A program made the translations under genes and the position numbers. A stretch of DNA of 12,712 nt, taken from contig JBOHVS010000411.1 in assembly GCA_050735975.1 (NCBI GenBank), positions 1-12,712 of the forward strand. The letters are read 5' to 3'. Position 1 is the stretch's first letter, and each line of letters starts with the position of its first letter. Source of the DNA: DATMBL01 sp050735975 (GTDB taxonomy: Bacteria > Desulfobacterota > Binatia > UBA9968). Positions 6,280 to 12,712 of the stretch are shown here, in pieces. A model generated the notes under the pieces. It did not search any database. It saw only the letters and a list, made by a program, of their open reading frames with translations, and was not told where the DNA came from.

Positions 6280-7589
6280 CGTGCCGTCCGGCAGAACGAT
6301 CGGAAATCCTGTTCATAGTCCGTCCTCTCACGGACTCCGATCTCGATGGCTTCAGCGGCGCTGGCTCGATCGTCGGGATGAATCCGTTGCATAAGTGTTT
6401 CAAATGACGGCATCCCATCTTCCGGATCGAAACCGAATATGCGGAAGTGTTCCTGCGACCAGTGGACGATCTCTCTGGTGGCAACGTTGAATGCCCATCT
6501 GCCCGTATGGCTCAGCCTCTGGGCTTCCGCCAGGTAGTATTCGCCGCGTCGTAAGGCCTCCTCGGAGCGTTTTTGCTCGCTCAAATCGAGCACGAAAGCG
6601 ACACCCTCGTTTCCACTTCCCTCTAACAATGCGGCGCCAACCAGTACGGGGACGCGACTGCCGTCTTTGCGGAAGTATTCCTTCTCGAAAGGTTCGCAGA
6701 CGCCGGTGGCGGCAAGCTCTGCCAACGCCTGTTCGTCGGCCGCGCGCCATTTGTCGGGCGTTACCTCCCTCCAACTAACCCGACCTGACAGGAGATCCTC
6801 GCGGTCGTATCCCACCATGCGGAGAAAGGCTTCGTTGGCCTCAATAATCTGACCTTCGAGATTCCAGATGACGATGCCGATGATGTTCGCCTCCACCAGT
6901 CGCTGGACCTTGGCTTCCAACCCTTTGGCCAGTTCTTGCAGCGCTGCTTCCGCCTTTTCGCGCGCGGCGATTTGGAATTTGAGGTCGTCGATTGACGCCA
7001 CAGCTTGATACGCCGCCGACGCGAACCGACCCAGGCTTTCAAGCAGTCGCAGGTCCTCGGCGTCGAAGTTGCGGTGATTAGTGTGGGCGATCGCCCAGAT
7101 CGTGCCGACCGCTTTGCCGTTGACGTAAAAAGGGACGAGCAGTCCCTCTTCGGCAAGCGGTGTCGCCGGGCGCAAATATGGATAACGTCGCTCCCAGTGA
7201 GTGAACAACATCGGAATGTTGCGGTCGAGCACATCACCGCACGGGCCAAAATCGCGCGGGGTGCCGCCGCCGATGTGTGGCTGCCATGCGCCGGCAATGG
7301 CTGCCCAGTAGAACCTTTTTTCGTCTTTCGTCAGGAGACTCAGGCCGGCGGAATCGGCTTGCAGGACCCCCAGGACTCCCTCGGCCAGCGTTTGCAGAAT
7401 GGTGCGCGGCGAGTCGGCCAGCGCGCTGACCAGCGCCACAAGCGCGCGATTCTCCTTCTCGTAATCGGGCGGACGCCATAGGCGACGATGCAACTCTTCT
7501 GTGCAGAGGATTGATTCCAGGGAAACCGCGTCACCTGGAATTGAAGTCTCCAGTGGAACGTCATTTTTTGATTTGGCAGACTCGGTCAC
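6276..7589 (-). CDS. GAF-PAS sensory part of the same kinase, ended by a frameshift
   Basis: This frame carries the input domains of the kinase: a GAF domain (residues about 60-195 from this start, with PLAEEGLLVPFYVNGKAVGTIW features), a short coiled linker, one full PAS domain (about 233-340) and the first two thirds of a second PAS domain ending in HPDDR...DYEQDFR. After DFR the frame runs into SFCRTAR and stops. Inserting one base near 6300 restores IVLPDGTMRYMH and joins the downstream kinase frame without a gap. GTG at 7589 is preferred because GGAGGT lies 6 bases before it. A longer GTG start at 7619 lacks such a site. There are no membrane segments, so the kinase should be cytoplasmic. 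The GAF ligand is not evident. Confidence 0.85.
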   Translation of the reverse strand: MTESAKSKNDVPLETSIPGDAVSLESILCTEELHRRLWRPPDYEKENRALVALVSALADSPRTILQTLAEGVLGVLQADSAGLSLLTKDEKRFYWAAIAGAWQPHIGGGTPRDFGPCGDVLDRNIPMLFTHWERRYPYLRPATPLAEEGLLVPFYVNGKAVGTIWAIAHTNHRNFDAEDLRLLESLGRFASAAYQAVASIDDLKFQIAAREKAEAALQELAKGLEAKVQRLVEANIIGIVIWNLEGQIIEANEAFLRMVGYDREDLLSGRVSWREVTPDKWRAADEQALAELAATGVCEPFEKEYFRKDGSRVPVLVGAALLEGSGNEGVAFVLDLSEQKRSEEALRRGEYYLAEAQRLSHTGRWAFNVATREIVHWSQEHFRIFGFDPEDGMPSFETLMQRIHPDDRASAAEAIEIGVRERTDYEQDFRSFCRTAR

Positions 7590-7619
7590 GTATTCACCTC
7601 CATGAAGTACCGACTCCAC

Positions 7620-8434
7620 GCGCCTCAGGGAGCATTGAGATCATCTATTGTTCTGAATGGATTCCACATGTAGCATATTTGCTCTCAAAGAGCGCTCTGG
7701 TGATCACGTCCGAGGGCAAGCTTGTAGGTCTGGTGCGGCGGGCGCCATCACTTAGGGTGATAGCTCGCTCATATATCAAAACGAACTCGTGTCAATAGGT
7801 GTGCAAAAGAATTAACCTTAATTTAACTTCCTCTCCGTCATCCGACTTTATTTTCCCATGGCCACTTTTTCTACCCAGTTGTGGCCCACTGAGTTTCCTG
7901 AAACTCATTCTCCTCCACCATCATCGTCTTCCAAATCAAACAGGTGGCATTGGTCTGGGATTTGAATTTCTTGGACGCTACCGTTCTCAATCTTACCCCG
8001 GGGCGGCGTGCGAAGATCGACAGCATGAGAACCGGCGCGCTCGTTCGGCCGCTTCCTCTACCGTCCAACGTCCTTAGCCGGAATTCTCCACGTAGCAGCG
8101 GTTGGAAGAAGCTCGGGATCTTTGCTAAAGGCGCTTTGGGCCAGCTCCCGCAGCCATGAACGCACGACGCTTCCCTGCTTTCCACTGGATGCCTGTATCG
8201 ACCTTCAACTCGTTCGCGAAAAATGGTTCATTCATGTGCATCGTGAGACCGACAGACGTCGGAATGCTGACACCGTCTTTTGATACTGCAAACCAAGCTC
8301 CCGAGTCCCGCGCCGGTAAGCTTGGATGGCATCAAACGAAGACCCATTGTATTCAAGTCGAAAAACCGCGACACCGCCGATGGCGAAGGGACTACGCCTC
8401 TCCACCCGCTCAGCGAGGCGTCATGGTCAATTTT
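7620..8434. other. 815-base stretch without an intact gene
   Basis: No complete gene is recognisable upstream of the kinase operon. A small dyad (ATCAC-N5-GTGAT, 7747-7761) lies in the probable kinase promoter region. Around 8160-8400 the minus strand gives short coding-like stretches in two different frames, one containing GVSIPTSVGLTMHMNEPFF and another FDAIQAYRRGTREL. They switch frame without starts, so they look like remnants of a decayed gene. I do not recognise the family. Confidence 0.5.
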
Positions 8435-8710
8435 TTATAAAGCGGATTCGGCATTAATCGCCTCTAATGCTTTAAGCTCGCCGAGCATAGTCGGTATTAG
8501 TTCTGTGACGGTTGGGTGAATGTGCATGGCGCGCTGGATCACTGTATAAGGCGTTTTAGCGTACATCCCGTCCAGGATCGATGAATAACTTCATCGCATT
8601 CGGCACCGAGGAGCGATGCTCCGAGGATCTCCTTCGTCTCGGCATCCACCAGGATTTTCATAAATCCTCCTATGCTGGTCGAAATGACCTGGCCGAAAAT
8701 AGGCATCGCG
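8435..8710 (-). pseudogene. C-terminal remnant of a dihydrolipoamide dehydrogenase/mercuric-reductase-like flavoprotein
   Basis: The minus strand encodes GGFMKILVDAETKEILGASL followed by DEVIH, then a one-base frame break near 8580, then SILDGMYAKTPYTVIQRAMH and IHPTVTELIPTMLGELKALE before TAA at 8435. This is the dimerisation domain of the class I pyridine nucleotide-disulfide oxidoreductases, including the conserved His-Pro-x-x-x-Glu of the active site (HIHPTVTE). The FAD and NAD domains and the redox-active cysteines, which would lie at higher coordinates, are absent. Weak similarity (GPTERSIRSIG) may extend it to about 8770. It ends where the recombinase sequence begins and cannot make a functional enzyme. 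Confidence 0.85.
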
Positions 8711-8862
8711 CCAATCGAACGAATTGACCGCTCTGTTGGGCCGCGACCACATGATCCCGGCGGCCTCCAATCGCCGCTGATGTTCCTCCCGGCGCGTGGG
8801 ATCGACAACATGGAAAGCGCGGTCACCGCACTCGAATCCGCCTCATTTCCGTCCAAGAACCG

Positions 8863-10197
8863 GTGGTCGGCTCCGATGCCCCCGAAGATGCCTTCATGGA
8901 ACACATCCTCGTCGGAATGGCGGAGTTTTACAGTAAGAATTTAGCCCGAGAAATAAGAAAAGGACTCACCGAAAGGATTCGGCAAGGGTTTCTCGTTTTC
9001 AGGCCACCCTACGGGTATCGCCGCGAAGTACTCGAAAAACGGGAAGGTCAGAAAAGGGTCCGCACCATTAGCCGACCGATCGTCGACGATGCTGCCGCAG
9101 GCGTGGTTCGAAGAATCTTCGAGTTATGTGACAGCGGCGTTGGTTACAAAGAAATCACCAAGATCCTTAACAGCGACGGGCTTCGAACCGCTCAGGGAAA
9201 GCGGTTTGCCAGCAACCATATTTATTGGATCCTCCGCAATAAAGCATATGTCGGAGTGCTCGAATATAATTTCCGTGAACGGTACGGCGCGGTAGAACCG
9301 ATGACCATCCCGGGATTTTATCCAGCGATCATTGATCAGGAGCTCTTCGATCGGGTTCAGGGAAAACTTCGCCTCAGTGCCGCTAATTGGCGGAACTCGT
9401 ACGCTAACCACACCACGTACTTATTGAGCAGACTGGTGGTTTGTGATGCATGCGGTCGTCGTTATCTTGGAACGGCCGCCAAGGGCGGGAAATTTCATTA
9501 CTACAGCTGTGGCTCTTATCTCAAGGGCGGCAAAGAAACTTGCGCGGCGCGACTCATCAATAAAAACAAATTAGAGAGCGCAGTCTTAGCCAAGATCCAG
9601 GAACAAATACTGACGCCGACCAATATACGGCGCTACCTCCAGCGGGTGATGGAAAGCGCGTTAAAGCCGCAAGATAAGCCCTCGCCGGAGCAAGATACGG
9701 TCCGATTGGCGCTCATTGACTTGCAGACCAGGCTCCAGCGTTGGGAAAATGCTCTTGAATCCGGCGCTCTTTCGATCGAACAAGCCGCTCAACGAATAAG
9801 GGAACTCCATGAACAGCGCCAAGAATTGCTCAAAAAGAAACAGGCGCTCGATCACAATGGACGCAGGGTGAAAACGGTTTCCGCGATTCCGACATCGCAC
9901 ATGGACGCTTACGTCACGGAAATACGGCGCCGCTTAGCAGCGAAGCAAATCGGGGCAAAAAGGGAATTCCTACAGGAGGTTCTGAAGGAGGTAAGAGTGC
10001 GCGGCAACAACGTCACCCTCACCTACAAGCTACCTCTGGCGGCCGCTGAGTGCAGGTTCTTTACACCATTGAGATTGGTGGGCCCACCTGGATTCGAACC
10101 CGTCCGGGCAAAAAATCCAAGTGAAAACCTACCCGGAGAAATTCTCTCGCTTTTTTCACGAGGGAGAGATTCCACCCGGAAAATCGCCCGTCCCTGA
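8863..10197 (+). CDS. large serine recombinase, 5'-truncated (catalytic domain missing)
   Basis: The 444-residue frame begins inside the resolvase fold. In-frame codons upstream of the GTG at 8863 still read IRLISVQEP, the last strand of the catalytic domain, from about 8836, but the catalytic serine region and arginines that should precede it are not found. Next come the long helix (EHILVGMAEFYSKNLAREIR), the recombinase DNA-binding domain (about 45-180), a zinc ribbon with Cys194, Cys197, Cys216 and Cys227, and a coiled coil (about 275-335). Full family members are about 500-550 residues. Without the N-terminal domain it should not catalyse strand exchange. Its last 40 or so residues (from VGPPGFEP) come from a tRNA-derived segment and flanking DNA, not from the recombinase fold. 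It could be a decayed integrase or a product of contig misjoining. Confidence 0.88.
   Translation: MVGSDAPEDAFMEHILVGMAEFYSKNLAREIRKGLTERIRQGFLVFRPPYGYRREVLEKREGQKRVRTISRPIVDDAAAGVVRRIFELCDSGVGYKEITKILNSDGLRTAQGKRFASNHIYWILRNKAYVGVLEYNFRERYGAVEPMTIPGFYPAIIDQELFDRVQGKLRLSAANWRNSYANHTTYLLSRLVVCDACGRRYLGTAAKGGKFHYYSCGSYLKGGKETCAARLINKNKLESAVLAKIQEQILTPTNIRRYLQRVMESALKPQDKPSPEQDTVRLALIDLQTRLQRWENALESGALSIEQAAQRIRELHEQRQELLKKKQALDHNGRRVKTVSAIPTSHMDAYVTEIRRRLAAKQIGAKREFLQEVLKEVRVRGNNVTLTYKLPLAAAECRFFTPLRLVGPPGFEPVRAKNPSENLPGEILSLFSRGRDSTRKIARP
10076..10100 (-). repeat. 3' tRNA fragment, probable attachment-site core
   Basis: Read on the minus strand, these 25 bases give GGTTCGAATCC (T-arm) followed by AGG and TGGGCCCACCA (acceptor strand, discriminator A and CCA). 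The rest of a tRNA (D-arm, anticodon arm and 5' acceptor strand) is absent: beyond 10100 the bases no longer pair with the T-stem. A fragment that stops inside the T-arm at the 3' end of a recombinase gene is typical of a tRNA-directed attachment core. A tRNA with a GGGCCCA-type acceptor stem, such as Met or Ile with CAT anticodon, is my guess for the source. The core includes the perfect palindrome GGTGGGCCCACC. Confidence 0.7.
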
Positions 10198-10228
10198 AAG
10201 TCCCTGTTTACCCTCCGAACGACCCTGA

Positions 10229-10251
10229 AAAAGTGAAACGGTTTCACTTTT
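10229..10251. promoter_or_regulatory. near-perfect palindrome, AAAAGTGAAAC / GTTTCACTTTT
   Basis: Two 11-base arms are separated by a single G, 32 bases after the recombinase stop. GACC and GGTC lie just outside the arms and could extend the structure with small bulges. The compact symmetry suggests a repressor operator for the accessory operon or the recombinase. Read as RNA it could also act as a weak terminator ending in U residues. Confidence 0.45.
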
Positions 10252-10271
10252 AAGGTCGCCCGTCTGAAGCA

Positions 10272-10308
10272 ATAAAAAAGGGCCGAAGAGTCATCACCTC
10301 TTCAGCCC
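10272..10308 (-). terminator. rho-independent terminator, minus strand
   Basis: On the minus strand a hairpin forms with arms GGGC-x-GAAGAG (10308-10298) and CTCTTC-x-GCCC (10290-10280) and a 7-base loop, followed by TTTTTTATT. This is a textbook intrinsic terminator. It would stop transcription running leftward from the accessory region into the antisense side of the recombinase. On the plus strand there is no T-run after the hairpin. Confidence 0.55.
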
Positions 10309-10489
10309 CGGAGAAAAACCGATGGATAGAATCGGCATCCCCAAATCTTCTTGTAAAGCCACTCGCACTTACTTTCAACCTTCCCGCGGTCCGCCGGGCG
10401 AAAGAAAATTAGGCAACCCCTTCGGCACTCAAAAAAAGAGGCCGAACGAAACTTAACCCTCAACCAAACCGTTCAAGGAGGAACACGCA

Positions 10490-10828
10490 ATGGACAGAGC
10501 GAAAACCGTTCAAAAGGCATATCGGCAAGGCGACGTCTCGATCCTTGCCGTTAACAAAGTCCCGTACAAAGCGAGGAAGCTACGCAGCGAGCCGGTTCTC
10601 GCCCGCGGCGAAGTGACAGGCCACGCGCACCGGATCGCCGAGGGCGAGGTGTTTTTGTACCAGCTCGCCGGGCTTCTTTATCTGCGCGTCATCTCGGAGT
10701 TCGCCAAGCTCTATCACGAGGAGCACGAGGACATCATGTTACCAAAGGGAGACTACGAAATTCGCCGGCAGCGCGAGTGGGATCCTCTTGCCGGCAGAAG
10801 GGGCGGGGTGCGCTATGGGATGGACTAA
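10490..10828 (+). CDS. small conserved protein with YRQGDV and GEVTGHAH motifs
   Basis: This 112-residue protein has recognisable blocks: AYRQGDVSI (about 10-18), ARGEVTGHAHRI (38-49), YHEEHEDIMLPKGDYEI (75-91) and RQREWDP (93-99). From memory, these occur in a family of uncharacterised small beta-rich proteins often encoded next to DUF6745 proteins, as here, but no function is known to me. The His/Glu clusters (GHAH, HEEHE) could bind metal, which is inference only. AAGGAGG lies 8 bases before the ATG, within a leader sequence shared with the gene at 12029. Its end overlaps the next gene's ATG (10815) by 14 bases, so the two are probably translated together. Confidence 0.75.
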   Translation: MDRAKTVQKAYRQGDVSILAVNKVPYKARKLRSEPVLARGEVTGHAHRIAEGEVFLYQLAGLLYLRVISEFAKLYHEEHEDIMLPKGDYEIRRQREWDPLAGRRGGVRYGMD

Positions 10829-11129
10829 GCACGGCGCCGTTAGGATCAAACGACTTACAGCCAAGCAGGAAGCGCAAATGCCGGTCATTTGCGAGAAGTG
10901 GAACCGGATCGCGAGATCGACCGAGCCGATGGACGTTGATCGGGCCATCGAAGGTATTAAGCGCTTTTTGAAAGTGATGGGATGTCGAAAACCCAAAAAC
11001 CGTTTTTGGGTCAAAAATGGTCCGATCTGGGTAGGGCATAAAGACGGTTCAGTTACGAAGACGCTCAGAAAAAGAACCCCAACATTTACCAGACTGAACG
11101 TTCGGCCTGGGCGGTCAGGTGCTTTTTGA
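10815..11129 (+). CDS. DUF6745-like protein, N-terminal fragment (frame 1 of a split gene)
   Basis: ATG at 10815 lies inside the end of the preceding gene. The first 70 or so residues (LTAKQEAQMPVICEKWNRIA, then STEPMDVDRAIEGIKRF) match what I remember as the N-terminal part of DUF6745 proteins. After about GPIWVGHKDG the sequence turns into low-quality residues (TLRKRTPTFTRLN) and stops at 11129. The frame that continues the family is open from 11042 onward, so a one-base shift near 11040-11060 has probably cut the gene in two. The function of the family is unknown. Confidence 0.6.
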   Translation: MGWTKHGAVRIKRLTAKQEAQMPVICEKWNRIARSTEPMDVDRAIEGIKRFLKVMGCRKPKNRFWVKNGPIWVGHKDGSVTKTLRKRTPTFTRLNVRPGRSGAF

Positions 11130-11908
11130 CGCAATCCTTCGAGCTGCCGGTCGTTAGCCTGGTTGAAAACTTCATGAATCGCAACATTCCCAGATCCGTG
11201 CCGTCATGGCGGCTCGGATCGGGATCGGGAGCGGAGTCGCGCGGCTATAGAACAATAGCCTATGGGCAAGCTGATGCACGGTGGCTCGCGGTCGCCGACT
11301 TTTTCGCCACAGCCTTCGGTAATAAGCACTGCCAGAAACCACAAGGCCTGCTTGAGGCTATGGCCTCGTGCGGGACCATTTGGATAAAGCCCGACAAAGT
11401 CTTCATCTGTGATAGGCCGAAGTTTGCCAAGTTCGATGAGCGCGGAAACCTAAACTGCGAAGACGGAGCGGCTTTGGAATATCGCGACGGCACCGGTTTT
11501 TTCTATCTTAACGGCGTGCCTGTGTTTAAACAGTACATCGAGACGCCGGCGGATCAACTAAACCTCGAGGACGTTCTCAAGCTGGATAACGCGGCAATGA
11601 GAATGGCCGTAATGCAGAAATTTGGCTTTACGCGGCTTCTGGCTACCGCTCGGCATCGCTTGATATCAGAAGCCAACGGAAACTCGCTGATCGAGTTCAA
11701 ACTCGGAGCCAAACCTCCCTTTGAGTACCTTCGGGCATTGCGCGTCAAGTGGCAGGATAAGACCGGAGCGAAGGAAACCATATTGCAGGTCCCGCGGCTC
11801 AGGGGTCAATTCGGCGCCGATCGTCCGGAGAATATCAACGACTGCGAGCATGTGAGGCGCTGGACACTTGGCTGGCCGAAAGAAGCGCTTGCGGTCGCGG
11901 AGACGTGA
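11126..11908 (+). CDS. DUF6745-like protein, C-terminal part (frame 2 of a split gene)
   Basis: This frame is open from 11042, where it reads FSYEDAQKKNPNIYQTER before the first usable start (TTG 11126 or ATG 11174). The core resembles DUF6745 as I recall it: YGQADARWLAVADFF, then IKPDKVFICDRPKFAKFDE, DGAALEYRDGTGFFYLNGVP, the conserved helix AAMRMAVMQKFGFTRLL, and a C-terminal domain ending ILQVP...HVRRWTLGWP. There are no ribosome-site features at 11126, which fits a broken gene better than a separate one. Joined with 10815-11129 it would give about 364 residues. The serine-rich repeat stretch seen in many relatives is here only SWRLGSGSGAESRGYR. Its role is unknown. Confidence 0.65.
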   Translation: MTQSFELPVVSLVENFMNRNIPRSVPSWRLGSGSGAESRGYRTIAYGQADARWLAVADFFATAFGNKHCQKPQGLLEAMASCGTIWIKPDKVFICDRPKFAKFDERGNLNCEDGAALEYRDGTGFFYLNGVPVFKQYIETPADQLNLEDVLKLDNAAMRMAVMQKFGFTRLLATARHRLISEANGNSLIEFKLGAKPPFEYLRALRVKWQDKTGAKETILQVPRLRGQFGADRPENINDCEHVRRWTLGWPKEALAVAET

Positions 11909-12028
11909 GCCATGGAAGTGGATAGAGGCAACAATCGAGATGGCGAGACTAAACCCGCAATGAAAGCGAGTACCAATGCGCAAAGAGACAAAAATCTGAA
12001 ACACACCAACCGTTCCAAGGAGGAAACC

Positions 12029-12589
12029 ATGGCAGCAGCAAAACGAAAGACCCAAAGCAACGTCGTTGATATTCAAAAATCAACAGAAGAAAAATTCTGG
12101 GCTCAGGAAAGAAAGGAGGACGATCAGTGCCCGGGGCCGGACCCCAAAAAAGTCGACGCTGTGATTTCCGAAATCATAGAAACGATTAATGACTTCGTTG
12201 ACGGAACGGCCTTTCACTTTTTTCCTGCTGAAGCCGGCCAGGTGGTGAAACCCTTCGCCGACGAAACGGTGAACAGGGAACTTTTCGGCGACGGCTTTAA
12301 CCTGGCAGCGACTGCGAAGATGCGCTGGCACGCAACAATCAACCCACGTTACGCGCTCCTCATTCGGCGCAGAAGCCAATATCTGGACACGATTGACGAG
12401 GCGATAGCAGCCGAAAATGTTGAGGCATCATTTGCCGCCTCAAAGATGAGCGATCTCAGCGGTGAGCTGATGTCTTGCGTCGAAGAACTGGCTTTCTACG
12501 TGGGCACACTTATGGGCGCCAAACTGATCGGAGCATCGACGGAACAGATCGTTCAACTTGGGCAGCGCCTGCGCCGCGCGATCGTATGA
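12029..12589 (+). CDS. unrecognised 186-residue protein
   Basis: The start at 12029 is chosen because AAGGAGG lies 5 bases upstream. An in-frame ATG at 11912 would add 39 charged residues but lacks a good site. The N-terminus (AAAKRKTQSN) is basic and likely disordered. Residues about 45-75 and 120-186 are predicted by eye to be helical, with a hydrophobic C-terminal stretch (ELAFYVGTLMGAKLIGA) that is too polar in context to be a confident membrane segment. It follows the DUF6745-like gene and overlaps the next gene by ATGA. I recognise no family. Its place in a tight same-strand train suggests element cargo. Confidence 0.7.
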   Translation: MAAAKRKTQSNVVDIQKSTEEKFWAQERKEDDQCPGPDPKKVDAVISEIIETINDFVDGTAFHFFPAEAGQVVKPFADETVNRELFGDGFNLAATAKMRWHATINPRYALLIRRRSQYLDTIDEAIAAENVEASFAASKMSDLSGELMSCVEELAFYVGTLMGAKLIGASTEQIVQLGQRLRRAIV

Positions 12590-12712
12590 GCGAGACGAAA
12601 CCCAACTGCTATCAGTGCATCCACCGCGGCGAAGTGATCGGCAGCGCGCATAGCCGCTGCCTTCACCCGGAGGCCAAAAAGCTCACGGTCGACAACCCCC
12701 TGGCCGAGGTCC
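12586..12712 (+). CDS. small Cys/His-rich protein, cut by window edge
   Basis: ATG at 12586 overlaps the previous stop as ATGA, so translation is probably coupled; there is no separate ribosome site. The 42 visible codons begin MSETKPNCYQCIHRGEVIGS and continue AHSRCLHPEA. The spacing Cys-x2-Cys-x-His...His-x2-Cys-x-His suggests a small zinc-binding knuckle. Similar short CxxC proteins are common in phages and mobile elements, but no specific family is assigned. Confidence 0.65.
   Translation, partial: MSETKPNCYQCIHRGEVIGSAHSRCLHPEAKKLTVDNPLAEV

Larger units (their letters stand above)
10198..10489. other. 292-base spacer between recombinase and accessory genes
   Basis: It contains the palindrome at 10229-10251, the minus-strand terminator at 10272-10308 and a second, weaker inverted repeat (TTCGGC 10421-10426 and GCCGAA 10441-10446 around an A-rich loop). 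No sigma-70 promoter stands out, although one is expected here for the downstream genes. No coding frame is credible. Confidence 0.5.

Noticed and set aside
6276..6303. Programmed ribosomal frameshift in the kinase
   Set aside because: No slippery heptamer (the site is GATTTCCGATCG), no stimulatory hairpin evident, and the defect is a simple one-base loss.
8539..8904. 121-residue minus-strand protein read as an intact gene
   Set aside because: Only its C-terminal half is flavoprotein sequence and that continues in another frame; the N-terminal part overlaps the recombinase.
10076..10160. Complete tRNA gene on the minus strand
   Set aside because: Only the T-loop side and acceptor end match; the T-stem partner, anticodon arm, D-arm and 5' acceptor strand are absent.
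1..12712. CRISPR array, rRNA or insertion-sequence terminal repeats
   Set aside because: No regularly spaced repeats, no rRNA-like sequence, and no matching terminal inverted repeats with target duplications were seen.

Overview
The window looks like a piece of a Gram-negative bacterial genome or metagenome contig of moderate to high GC, possibly Proteobacteria, Acidobacteria, NC10 or Nitrospirota. The hints are FixJ/NtrC-type regulators, a sigma-54 promoter and strong AAGGAGG ribosome sites. Nothing here fixes the lineage. It divides into three regions.

Region 1 (1-7619, all minus strand) is a signalling locus followed by its probable output. In transcription order it runs: a GAF/PAS sensor histidine kinase of about 973 residues, split into two reading frames by an apparent 1-base deletion near 6300; a FixJ-like REC-HTH regulator overlapping the kinase stop by ATGA; a stand-alone REC protein; and a sigma-54 activator with a FixJ-like REC, an AAA+ domain with GAFTGA, and a Fis-type HTH. 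After a 525-base gap come a secreted cupin, an alpha/beta hydrolase of the non-heme chloroperoxidase/arylesterase type, and the start of another gene at the window edge. The gap holds a good -24/-12 promoter match (GG-N10-GC, 1612-1627). About 135 bases upstream of its inferred start is a perfect 8+8 bp dyad (1727-1750), where an activator of this class would be expected to bind. A 19-codon ORF with its own ribosome site lies between promoter and cupin. The likely logic is kinase -> several receivers -> sigma-54 promoter -> cupin/hydrolase operon.

Region 2 (7620-10197) is a decayed junction. About 0.8 kb has no intact gene. Next come a frameshifted C-terminal remnant of a dihydrolipoamide dehydrogenase/mercuric-reductase-like flavoprotein (minus strand) and a large serine recombinase (plus strand) that lacks its catalytic N-terminal domain. 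The two broken 5' ends face each other around 8710-8836. The 3' end of the recombinase ORF contains 25 bases that match the T-arm and acceptor end of a tRNA (minus strand, including CCA). This is a probable attachment-site core, but no tRNA body is present.

Region 3 (10198-12712, plus strand) is an accessory gene train that starts after a 292-base spacer containing a near-perfect palindrome and a terminator-like hairpin. It encodes a small GEVTGHAH protein, a DUF6745-like protein broken into two frames, an unrecognised 186-residue protein, and the start of a small Cys/His-rich protein coupled to it by ATGA. The genes are tightly packed and two share the same leader sequence around their ribosome sites, as in mobile-element cargo.

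Three separate single-base frame breaks in 12.7 kb suggest either real decay around a mobile element or residual sequencing errors. Reads would separate the two.
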